Position numbers and translations under genes: made by a program. The notes beneath the pieces were generated by a model that saw only the letters and a list, made by a program, of their open reading frames with translations, was not told where the DNA came from and did not search any database. DNA of 35,414 nt from Acidobacteria bacterium RIFCSPLOWO2_02_FULL_61_28 (GTDB taxonomy: Bacteria > Acidobacteriota > Terriglobia > 2-12-FULL-54-10), in assembly GCA_001767035.1 (NCBI GenBank), contig MEKR01000112.1:1-35414 (forward strand), written 5' to 3'. Every line of letters starts with the position of its first letter. The first letter of the stretch is position 1. Below, one piece after another: positions 25,201 through 30,677 of this stretch.

Positions 25201-25407
25201 CGGCACGCGATGACGCCGGGCGATCTCCATCGCGGCCATGACGTCGTCGCGGTCGCGCGGGATCACCACGCCCAGCGGCTCGATCCGGTAGATGCTGGCG
25301 TCGGTGGAATAGAGAACGCGGGAGTAGGCGTCAAAGCGCGCCTCGCCCCGAATTTTCTTCTTCAGCTCGAATTCAAGTTCGTTGGCGGAGCCCATGACCG
25401 AAAACAT
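22294..25407 (-). CDS. FAD-linked oxidase / iron-sulfur oxidoreductase (YdiJ/D-lactate dehydrogenase type), 1,037 aa
   Basis: Three parts are visible. A PCMH-type FAD-binding domain (residues ~40-220) has PIIARGAGTGLAGQSIGRG and IGGMIGNNSCGARS. An FAD-oxidase C-terminal domain follows to ~540 (HASVGCLHIRPLINLKD, GGSLSGEHGDGLLRG). Then comes a GlpC-like iron-sulfur part with CSGVGACRKSVEGTMCPSY (~580-598), CLECKGCKGECP (~640-651) and two CCG modules (CCGRPLISKG; HGHCHLKA with DSGCCGMAGSFGFEKE near the end). Such enzymes oxidise D-2-hydroxyacids such as D-lactate or 2-hydroxyglutarate at the membrane. Odd: three linkers contain peptide encoded by short repeats (LRQAQGRLSLSLGS ~545; IRNSEFGDS ~760; ALPALSAAEGSGLSRAQSRE ~900), making the protein somewhat longer than relatives. 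The start has no clear ribosome-binding site. Confidence 0.9.
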   Translation of the reverse strand: MFSVMGSANELEFELKKKIRGEARFDAYSRVLYSTDASIYRIEPLGVVIPRDRDDVMAAMEIARRHRVPIIARGAGTGLAGQSIGRGLILDFSKYMNRVLEVNPEERRVRVEPGIVLDELNQRLKPHGLFFPPDPATASRCNIGGMIGNNSCGARSIVYGRTCDYLRRLRLLLEDGEQFEAKPVPADELSAKLEGTSRESAIYRDVLRIVEVNREEIDCRFPKILRRNGGYSLDSFTGRDGINLSRLIAGSEGTLALVLEAEIDLVPRPRAAVLLVAQFEELIESLEATQVILETKPSAVELLDKMLLDLTRLSQEYSRRMTFIEGDPQAVLVVEYAGADPKELAARLDQAVEKLQRAGLGYAFLKALDAETQANVWKVRKAGQGLLLGMVGDLKPVTFVEDTAVAPEKLPAYIARFREIVRAHHTGASFYAHASVGCLHIRPLINLKDKADVEKMRSIAEAVADLVLEFGGSLSGEHGDGLLRGPFLRKMFGPKLYEAFRQVKRAFDPEGLLNPNKIVDTPAMTDNLRALQSAAPASLRQAQGRLSLSLGSATEAALPLEPIRTRFDYSRQGGFTRSIEMCSGVGACRKSVEGTMCPSYMVTREEEHSTRGRAVLLQAALSGRLPRTELSSARMFQALDLCLECKGCKGECPANVDMAKLKYEFLAHYYEQHSPPLRARLLGEVARFNEALSSVAALYNWSIQSPLLRRLMDGLLGIDHRRPLPPLARERFSEWFEKRIRAATVRERAQSGSAIRNSEFGDSTVGLFVDTFTEFHYPEVGRAATLVLEAFGYTVVPLKTVCCGRPLISKGLLDRAIENARTNLAILSKATVAGIPIVGLEPSCLLTFRDEYPDLFPGFDAQRVAENSFLLEEFLDPSKPHPNPVRLRPLPLVGPALPALSAAEGSGLSRAQSREPQPREAEGIKLEPRRALFHGHCHLKALVGSSPSLRLLRAIPELQVEEVDSGCCGMAGSFGFEKEHYDLSLAIAERRLAPAVRSLPPDALVIASGVSCRQQIAHTTGRQPLHPAEVIWRTIRC
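22639..22728. repeat. Intragenic repeat cluster (CTCCCTTCG/CTCAGGGCAGGC family)
   Basis: Several CCCT-TCGG/CTGCGCTC units in both orientations lie inside the flavoprotein gene, with 22707-22727 nearly identical to 17703-17723. Translated in frame, they give a Ser/Arg/Ala/Glu-rich linker between the two CCG modules. Confidence 0.75.
23121..23150. repeat. Heptanucleotide repeat (GAATTCC)n inside the flavoprotein
   Basis: Two perfect 7-base units plus degenerate flanking copies (GAATCGC-type) are read in frame as AIRNSEFGDS. The gene continues uninterrupted because the total inserted length keeps the frame. Confidence 0.7.
23769..23797. repeat. Intragenic repeat copy, inverted (CTCAGGGCAGGC family)
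   Basis: Read on the minus strand this is TCCCTTCGGCAGG followed by CTCAGGGCAGGC, the same family as at 22707 and 17703. It encodes SLRQAQGRLSL in the linker before the first iron-sulfur motif. Confidence 0.75.
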
Positions 25408-25500
25408 AACACAGTTGCCGAGGATGCGCTCGGGTTGTGGTAGAATCGCGCAAAGTTGTAAAAAGGTTTGGCGGGGGAAGGCTGCTTGGGGAATGACGCG

Positions 25501-26169
25501 ATGACCACCACCAGTGAAGCATCACGGAAACGCGCGCGGCGGCTCGGCCTGTGGATGCTGGCTTCCCTCCTTGCGCTCGCCGCTCCGGACGTTGGAGCGC
25601 AAATCCGGGACGAGGATTTCACGAGCAGCAGCAGCGCGATCAAGGTCGGGCAGGTGGCGCCGGCCTGGATCGTTCGCAGCTGGATCAATTCCGGCCCGCT
25701 CGACATCGCGCAACTTCGAGGCAAAGTCATTTTGCTTCGCTTCTTCTCAGACAGTCCTACGAGCGCCGCTACCCTGAACGAGTTCTACCGGACGTATCGA
25801 GAGCAAGGGCTGGAGGTGGTCGGTTTCTACGCGCCGCAGCCGATGCCGAGCGAAACCGATCCGGAGAGCGTGCGGCGTCTGGTGACGGCGATGGGCTTTG
25901 AATTTCCCGTCGGGGTGGACTCCCGCTGGGAGACTGTGAATCGCTACTGGCTCGACCAGGCCGGCGACCAGATGGATGCCGCGACGTTCCTGATGGATCG
26001 CAAGGGAGTCATCCGGGCCATCCTGTCCGGCGGGCAGTACGAGAAGGGCTCCCCGAACCGGAACGCGCGGCGAGCGTACGAGAGCTTGCAGCGGCAGATC
26101 GAAAACCTTCTGAAGGAGAGCGCCCCGGTGCCGCGCGCGCCAACCGTGCCGCCGGGACCAACACAGTGA
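25501..26169 (+). CDS. Secreted thioredoxin-fold (TlpA/redoxin-like) protein without cysteines
   Basis: ATG 25501 has GGGGAA eight bases upstream; the longer TTG frame from 25468 is less likely. A twin-arginine-poor signal peptide (RLGLWMLASLLALAAPDVGA) is followed by a redoxin domain: VGQVAPAWIVRSWINSG, QLRGKVILLRFFSDSPTSAA, LEVVGFYAPQP, then ATFLMDRKGVIRAILSGG. At the position of the WCxxC active site it reads FSDSPTSAAT, and no cysteine remains in the mature protein, so it cannot do disulfide chemistry. It may be a binding or chaperone derivative. The proline-rich end (APVPRAPTVPPGPTQ) is disordered. It diverges from the flavoprotein gene and ends 13 bases before the XRE gene, probably in one transcript. 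Confidence 0.8.
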   Translation: MTTTSEASRKRARRLGLWMLASLLALAAPDVGAQIRDEDFTSSSSAIKVGQVAPAWIVRSWINSGPLDIAQLRGKVILLRFFSDSPTSAATLNEFYRTYREQGLEVVGFYAPQPMPSETDPESVRRLVTAMGFEFPVGVDSRWETVNRYWLDQAGDQMDAATFLMDRKGVIRAILSGGQYEKGSPNRNARRAYESLQRQIENLLKESAPVPRAPTVPPGPTQ

Positions 26170-26182
26170 GGGATGGAGAACT

Positions 26183-26536
26183 ATGGGAACGCCAATGAAC
26201 TTAGGGGTATCCATTCGGAAGATTCGACAGACCAAAGGAATCTCGCAGGGGGAGATGCAAAAGCGAACGGGGATCTTGCGCTCCTATCTTTCGCGCGTGG
26301 AAAACGGGCACACCGTCCCTTCGTTCGCCACCCTCCAGCGGCTGGCAGGGGCCATGGGAGTCACACTCTCGGATTTTTTCTCGCCCGATGGCGCGCAGCC
26401 TTCTGCCGTCGGGTCGGGTGACTCCGGAAGCGATTACCTTCGGGAATTGAAAAACCTCCTGCCGCAGCTCACCGCCGAGCAGCGCCAACAGTTGCTCGAT
26501 ATGGTCAAGCAAATGGCCCGACCGCGCCGAGCCTGA
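26183..26536 (+). CDS. XRE-family helix-turn-helix regulator
   Basis: The 117-aa protein starts at ATG 26183 with GGAG five bases upstream. A Cro/CI-type helix-turn-helix (IRKIRQTKGISQGEMQKRTG, SYLSRVENGHTVPSFATLQR; residues ~9-65) is followed by a short linker and a C-terminal helix (SDYLRELKNLLPQLTAEQRQ) that may mediate dimerisation. It follows the thioredoxin-fold gene closely. The regulated genes are unknown. Its stop is followed by the 7-base repeat arrays at 26555-26653. Confidence 0.85.
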   Translation: MGTPMNLGVSIRKIRQTKGISQGEMQKRTGILRSYLSRVENGHTVPSFATLQRLAGAMGVTLSDFFSPDGAQPSAVGSGDSGSDYLRELKNLLPQLTAEQRQQLLDMVKQMARPRRA

Positions 26537-26554
26537 AAGGCAGTGAACAAAGGC

Positions 26555-26582
26555 AGTGAAGAGTGATAAGTGACGAGTGACA
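26555..26582. repeat. Heptanucleotide repeat array (AGTGACG type)
   Basis: Four consecutive units AGTGAAG, AGTGATA, AGTGACG and AGTGACA, matching the unit family at 212-239 and 30597-30624. It lies between the convergent XRE and hemL genes. Confidence 0.85.
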
Positions 26583-26616
26583 CGCAAGAGCAGCGGAGGC
26601 CGCCTTCTGGTCGCTC

Positions 26617-27969
26617 CTACTTCCTATTCCCTGTTCCCTGTTCCCTGTTCCCTACTTTCACGGGCCGCTCGGACAGCATCGCGAACCCGTCCCGGGCCGC
26701 CGCAAGCGTCGCTTCAATGTCTTTGTCGGTGTGAGCGGCTGAAAGAAACGCCGCTTCAAATTGCGAGGGCGGGAACAGTACGCCCCGGTCGAGCATGGCC
26801 CGGAAGAAGCCGGCAAACCGCTCCCTGTCCGCCTGGAGCGCCGAGTCGAAATCGAAGACCGGCCCGCGCGTGAAGAACACCGTGAACATCGAGCCGACGC
26901 AATTGATACACACTTCGACCGCGGCCCGCGCCGCTTCCTTCCGCAAACCTTCCGCCAGGCGCAGCGTGCGGTTCGCCAATTCCTTATAAATCCCCGGCCG
27001 GCGTCCCAGCTTTTCGAGCACTGCGATGCCGGCGGCCACTGCCAGCGCGTTGCCGGAGAGAGTCCCGGCCTGATAGACAGGCCCATCCGGGGCGACGCAA
27101 TTCATGATGTCGGCGCGGCCTCCATACGCCGCGATCGGCAGCCCGCCGCCGATGACCTTCCCCAGCGTGGTCAGGTCGGGCCGAATGCCGTAGAGAGACT
27201 GCGCGCCGCCGTAGGCCAGCCGAAAGCCCGTCATTACTTCGTCGAAGATCAACAGTGCTCCATCGCGCTCCGTGAGTTCCCGCACTGTTTTCAAAAACCC
27301 TTCCGCCGGCGGCACGCATCCCATGTTGCCGACCACCGGCTCGAGGATCACGGCGGCGATCTTGCCCCGATGTTTTGTAAAGACTTTCGCAAGGGCCTCG
27401 GGTTGATTGAACGGGATCGCGAGAGTTAATTCCGCGAACTGCGCCGGAATGCCCGCCGACTCCGGCAGCGCAAACGTGGCCACGCCCGACCCGGCCTTTA
27501 CCAGCAGCGAGTCCACGTGTCCGTGATAGCAGCCGATGAACTTCACCACCAGGTCCCGCTTCGTAAACCCTCGCGCCAGGCGGATGGCGCTCATCGTGGC
27601 TTCGGTCCCCGAATTGACGAGCCGCACTTTCTCAATCGAGGGCACAGCCTCGGTGATGAGCTGGGCCATGCGAATCTCGGCCTCGGTGGTCAGGCCGAAA
27701 GCGGTGCCGCGCTCAAGAGCCTGCACGACCGCCCGCTCGACGTCCGGTTGCGCGTGCCCGAGAATCAGAGGCCCCCAGGCCCCGATGTAGTCAATATAGT
27801 GCCGGCCGTCCACGTCGGTGACTTGCGAGCCGCGTCCTCGCGCGATAATCAACGGCGGCGCGCCCACGGCTCGAAATGCCCGCACCGGCGAGTTCACTCC
27901 GCCGGGGATCAGCCGCTGCGCGCGCTCATAGAGTTCCTGGGAACGGGATCGCTTGGAAGGAGGCTTCAT
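26617..27969 (-). CDS. hemL: Glutamate-1-semialdehyde 2,1-aminomutase
   Basis: The 450-aa PLP enzyme converts glutamate-1-semialdehyde to 5-aminolevulinate in the C5 pathway of haem and tetrapyrrole synthesis. Diagnostic sites are [59 protein letters not shown] and the PLP lysine Lys271 in [19 protein letters not shown] choose ATG 27967-27969 (AGGTGG 11 bases upstream) over GTG 27984. The last residues, [13 protein letters not shown], lie beyond the normal end of the family and are encoded by the (TTCCCTG)n repeat at 26627-26653, so the gene has read through into an adjacent repeat. Confidence 0.95.
   Translation of the reverse strand: MKPPSKRSRSQELYERAQRLIPGGVNSPVRAFRAVGAPPLIIARGRGSQVTDVDGRHYIDYIGAWGPLILGHAQPDVERAVVQALERGTAFGLTTEAEIRMAQLITEAVPSIEKVRLVNSGTEATMSAIRLARGFTKRDLVVKFIGCYHGHVDSLLVKAGSGVATFALPESAGIPAQFAELTLAIPFNQPEALAKVFTKHRGKIAAVILEPVVGNMGCVPPAEGFLKTVRELTERDGALLIFDEVMTGFRLAYGGAQSLYGIRPDLTTLGKVIGGGLPIAAYGGRADIMNCVAPDGPVYQAGTLSGNALAVAAGIAVLEKLGRRPGIYKELANRTLRLAEGLRKEAARAAVEVCINCVGSMFTVFFTRGPVFDFDSALQADRERFAGFFRAMLDRGVLFPPSQFEAAFLSAAHTDKDIEATLAAARDGFAMLSERPVKVGNREQGTGNRK
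26627..26653. repeat. Heptanucleotide repeat array (TTCCCTG)n inside the hemL 3' end
   Basis: Three perfect TTCCCTG units (26627-26647) followed by a variant TTCCCTA-like end. Read leftward in the hemL frame they encode the [10 protein letters not shown] tail. Confidence 0.88.
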
Positions 27970-28099
27970 CGAACTCAGAACCACCTACTCTCAAAAATTC
28001 GGGAGCCTATTGTAGCACGGCAGTCCGCCGAAGCTCCCGCGCCAGCCTGCCGGAGCAGTGTTCTAATTTACGTTCCTTCGATTGAGATTGTTGGGCTTG

Positions 28100-28135
28100 A
28101 AAAACAAAAGGCCGAACAAACTAACTGTTCGGCCT
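28100..28135 (-). terminator. Rho-independent terminator downstream of tRNA-Asp
   Basis: On the minus strand a perfect 10-base-pair stem (AGGCCGAACA / TGTTCGGCCT, 28109-28118 with 28126-28135; 7-base loop) is followed by TTTTGTTTTT. It lies ~150 bases after the tRNA in the direction of transcription and before hemL. The stretch 28136-28282 between them holds a small hairpin (GGGGAGA 28216-28222 with TCTCCCC 28237-28243) and nothing else recognised; 27970-28099 shows nothing. Confidence 0.85.
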
Positions 28136-28282
28136 CGGCGTGTAGGAACCTTCTAGCGCCCTGTCACCAATTAAAGTATGACCCTTCGCAATACCGCTCG
28201 TCAAGCCCAATTTTTGGGGAGATTATCCCTGTATTTTCTCCCCGGATTACCCACCTCCAAAGAGTTGCCCTCCTCAAAGGTG

Positions 28283-28353
28283 TGGACCGGCCGGGGATCG
28301 AACCCCTGTCTGCGCTGTGACAGGGCGCCGTGTTCCCATTACACCACCGGCCC
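28283..28353 (-). tRNA. tRNA-Asp (GTC anticodon)
   Basis: 71 bases folding as a cloverleaf on the minus strand. The acceptor stem GGGCCGG pairs with CCGGTCC (one G-U), the D-arm is GTGT/ACAC, and the anticodon loop CTGTCAC gives GTC. The T-loop is TTCGATC and the discriminator base is A. CCA is not encoded. Weak points are a C-A mismatch closing the anticodon stem and two mismatches at the base of the T-stem (only three good pairs). It may be a slightly degenerate but expressed copy, since promoter and terminator are present. Confidence 0.75.
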
Positions 28354-28367
28354 AAACGCATCTTATC

Positions 28368-28396
28368 ATCACATTTGCCGAGAGGTGTACAGTCAA
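28368..28396 (-). promoter_or_regulatory. Possible tRNA-Asp promoter
   Basis: On the minus strand TTGACT (28391-28396), a 17-base spacer and TGTGAT (28368-28373, four of six) would start transcription about eight bases before the tRNA 5' end. Confidence 0.42.
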
Positions 28397-28463
28397 CGCA
28401 GATTTTTCTGTAAGGCCACGGCGATCGTTTGTTTCGCCGGAGGTTCGGAAATTCGGGAAAAGC

Positions 28464-28495
28464 CCACGGCGAGTTAAACCCTTCGCTGTGGCTAC
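28464..28495. repeat. Hairpin element, GTAGCCACGGC family (copy 2)
   Basis: CCACGGCGAG (28464-28473) pairs with TTCGCTGTGG (28482-28491) over ten positions including two G-U pairs. On the minus strand it reads GTAGCCACAGCGAAG. Another CCACGGCGA lies at 28415-28423. It sits in the 214-base gap between the tRNA and the DUF6680 gene. Confidence 0.6.
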
Positions 28496-28567
28496 CAGGC
28501 CCTTGTAACAAAGGCCCTTATTTTCCTCTTGAAATTAGCGCTCTGTTAGCGGTACTGTTCGCAGTAT

Positions 28568-29155
28568 ATGTGGCTTGGAGTGCCCTTGGAAGGTTGGCTG
28601 ACGATTGCCGCGATTGTGCTCGGCCCGATATTGGCCCTGGGTGCCCAGCGCGAGCTTGACCGCCTCCGGGCAAGACGCGATCGACAACTTCAAGTCTTCC
28701 GTAACCTGATGACCACGAGGGCATCGGCATTATCACCCACACATGTAGAAGCCCTGAACTCCATTGATGTGGAATTTTCTCCGCCCAAAGGCAAGAATAA
28801 GAGAGTTGTCGACTCATGGAGAATTTATTCAGAACACCTGATTGATCCACGATCGCAAGATCCGCAGCAAGTCGTAACGTGGGATACGCGGAGGTTCGAA
28901 TTGCTCGTTGACCTTCTGTATGAAATGGCACGGAGGTTGGGTTACGATTTCGACAAAGTAATGCTCAAGCGAAACGCTTACTACCCCAGAGGCTATGGGG
29001 AGATGGAAGCAGAACAACATGAACTCAGAAAGGCATCGCTTGAAGTCTTTTCGGGGCGGCGTGCGTTGCCGATGAAAATCGTTGGACCAGTAAATGTGTC
29101 CGGAGATGATGTTCCAGAAGCGCACTTGGTTCGACCCGAACGCAATCAGCAATAA
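28568..29155 (+). CDS. DUF6680-like membrane-anchored protein, 195 aa
   Basis: An N-terminal membrane helix (WLTIAAIVLGPILALGAQ, residues ~9-27) is followed by a charged helix (RELDRLRARRDRQLQVFRNL) and then MTTRASALSPTHVEALNSID. A soluble part contains LLVDLLYEMARRLGYDFDKV and YYPRGYGEMEAEQHE. The order 'GPI.A...Q......R..R..VF..LM.TR...LS..HV.ALN.ID..F' fits the DUF6680 family as I know it; function is unknown. No ribosome-binding site precedes ATG 28568. The gene appears AT-richer than its neighbours and sits next to a tRNA, which suggests acquisition by horizontal transfer, but no integrase or attachment repeat was seen. Confidence 0.7.
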   Translation: MWLGVPLEGWLTIAAIVLGPILALGAQRELDRLRARRDRQLQVFRNLMTTRASALSPTHVEALNSIDVEFSPPKGKNKRVVDSWRIYSEHLIDPRSQDPQQVVTWDTRRFELLVDLLYEMARRLGYDFDKVMLKRNAYYPRGYGEMEAEQHELRKASLEVFSGRRALPMKIVGPVNVSGDDVPEAHLVRPERNQQ

Positions 29156-29224
29156 CTTGTGTGATCTGGTGGGCGCAGTCTAGCTCCGGGTAGCGCCTTT
29201 TCTCGCCTTGGGTCCGTTCTCGTT

Positions 29225-29764
29225 TCAAGGAACTTCCAACTGCAAGGGCACGACCACAGTCCCCCAGTGCAGCACCAGCTCCGCTTTCTTCCCGCCCACG
29301 ACAGGGAAGTAGAATGACAGCGTTTCCATGTGCTCTCCGGCGCGCGGCGTCACCGGCACGCGCAATGCATCGCGGCCCGCCGGATACGGCGTATGGAACA
29401 CAGGATGCGCCCGGCTGAAGATCATGGTCCAGCGGTCTTGTTGCGGCTCGGCCCAGAGCGAATAGGTTCCGGCTTCCAAGGTCTGCCCGTTCACCTGGAC
29501 GTTCGTGGAAAAAGCGATGTTGGTGGCACTGTCCGCGCCGGGGTTCCAGATGCGACCCCACGGCACCAGCGAGCCGAAGAGTTGCCGCCCACGAGCGACC
29601 GGGCGATTGTATTCAATGGTCACCTTCGTGTTGGCAATCTGCTGGCTGACCGAGCCGTGCTGACTCAGGCGCGGCCTCTGCGCGGCCGCCGTCACGCACA
29701 GCATGGGCAGGCTGCCAAACACAGTCGCAAGCAGCAAACATCGCGCGCTCCAAAATCGGTTCAT
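29225..29764 (-). CDS. Secreted DUF2911-family protein, 179 aa
   Basis: ATG 29762-29764 is chosen for its strong AAGGAGGT upstream and for the signal peptide it starts (MNRFWSARCLLLATVFGSLP, cut near AAAQ). The mature protein is the DUF2911 beta domain: VTIEYNRPVARGRQLFGSLV, WGRIWNPGADSATNIAFSTN, LEAGTYSLWAEPQQDRWTMI, with the end LVLHWGTVVVPLQLEV. The family is widespread in Acidobacteria and Bacteroidetes and is periplasmic; its role is unknown. Confidence 0.88.
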   Translation of the reverse strand: MNRFWSARCLLLATVFGSLPMLCVTAAAQRPRLSQHGSVSQQIANTKVTIEYNRPVARGRQLFGSLVPWGRIWNPGADSATNIAFSTNVQVNGQTLEAGTYSLWAEPQQDRWTMIFSRAHPVFHTPYPAGRDALRVPVTPRAGEHMETLSFYFPVVGGKKAELVLHWGTVVVPLQLEVP

Positions 29765-29868
29765 AGATACCTCCTTTGCGGGCCGAAAAATTCTGCCTGG
29801 CGGCAACGTTTTTTCCCTGCGGGCTTCCTGGTGTTGCCAAAGAGAAAGTATACCCGGTCGCGCGCAGT

Positions 29869-30168
29869 CTAGATCACAAGTTGTTCTTGCTCTACCCTCT
29901 CGACTTTGATCCGGCCGGCTTTCTTCTCAGCTTGGGTGAGATCGTATTCCATCTGCATCCCTAGCCATACCTCCGCGCTGCTGCCGAAGGCCTTGGAAAG
30001 CCGTATGGCCATTTCCGGCGAAATCCCTGCTCTTCCATTCACAAGATTATTGAGGGTCTGCCGGGTCACGCCGAGCGCGCGTGCGGCCTGGGTCACGGTC
30101 AACCCCAGCGGCTCGATGCACTCCTGCCGGACAATGCGGCCGGGATGCGGCGGATTCTTCATGCGCAT
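29869..30168 (-). CDS. higA: HigA-type antitoxin (XRE family)
   Basis: The 99-aa protein begins with the HigA/VapI signature [20 protein letters not shown] and a helix-turn-helix ([20 protein letters not shown]), followed by [20 protein letters not shown] and an 'MQMEYDL..AE' end. It binds HigB and represses the pair's promoter. It follows the toxin gene by 11 bases, the toxin-first order typical of higBA. Confidence 0.9.
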   Translation of the reverse strand: MRMKNPPHPGRIVRQECIEPLGLTVTQAARALGVTRQTLNNLVNGRAGISPEMAIRLSKAFGSSAEVWLGMQMEYDLTQAEKKAGRIKVERVEQEQLVI

Positions 30169-30179
30169 GGCGGCTTCTC

Positions 30180-30458
30180 CTAATGGTAGTCCGTCAAATC
30201 AACGTCGCAAGCGTGCCCGTTCTGGAAACGGAAGATCACGCGCCAGTTGGCCCGAACCACAACGCTCCAGAAGCCTTTCCGGTTGCCTTTGAGCGGATGC
30301 AGTCGAAACCCCGGCAAGGCCATGTCCTCGGGCACGCGGGCGCGGTTCAGCACGGCCAGGATGTTCTGCACCTTCGGTGCCTGGTCCCCGCGGATTCCTT
30401 GTGGTTCGTCTTTCTCAAACAGTCGCTTCAACCCCTTGTGTCGGAAGTTCTGGATCAC
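30180..30458 (-). CDS. higB: HigB-type mRNA endonuclease toxin
   Basis: The open frame reaches 30560, but the family start [20 protein letters not shown] is given by GTG 30456-30458, yielding 92 aa, the usual HigB length. Core motifs are [40 protein letters not shown] and [22 protein letters not shown]. HigB cleaves mRNA on translating ribosomes. The ribosome-binding site is weak. The pair lies between the DUF2911 gene and mfd. Confidence 0.88.
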   Translation of the reverse strand: MIQNFRHKGLKRLFEKDEPQGIRGDQAPKVQNILAVLNRARVPEDMALPGFRLHPLKGNRKGFWSVVVRANWRVIFRFQNGHACDVDLTDYH

Positions 30459-30596
30459 GGATTCTAAAATAGTCTGGAAACTGGCAATTGTCAATTGTCG
30501 CAGGTGGCATCTGCTGACGAAGACAGTCTTCAGCGATCCGCCGACTCGAACAGACCACATCCCTCGCGCGCTTCCGTTACAATGAATGATAAGGGC

Positions 30597-30673
30597 AGTG
30601 ACGAGTGATGAGTGTCGAGTGACACGGCTGCTGGCAATGTCCGCTCGTCACTGATCACTCGTCACTGGTCGCT
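30597..30673. repeat. Heptanucleotide repeat array, inverted, in the mfd leader
   Basis: Four units AGTGACG, AGTGATG, AGTGTCG and AGTGACA (30597-30624) are followed after 21 bases by CGTCACT, GATCACT, CGTCACT and GGTCGCT (30646-30673), four units in the opposite sense. The whole is a 77-base imperfect palindrome ending four bases before the mfd start codon. Confidence 0.88.
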
Positions 30674-30677
30674 GTTT

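Noticed and set aside
28216-28243. Small hairpin GGGGAGA/TCTCCCC as a second terminator.
   Set aside because: No T-run follows on either strand in the right place; the hairpin at 28109-28135 is the convincing one.
30612-30677. Earlier mfd start at 30612.
   Set aside because: The extra 22 residues are a translation of the repeat array; the family start fits ATG 30678.
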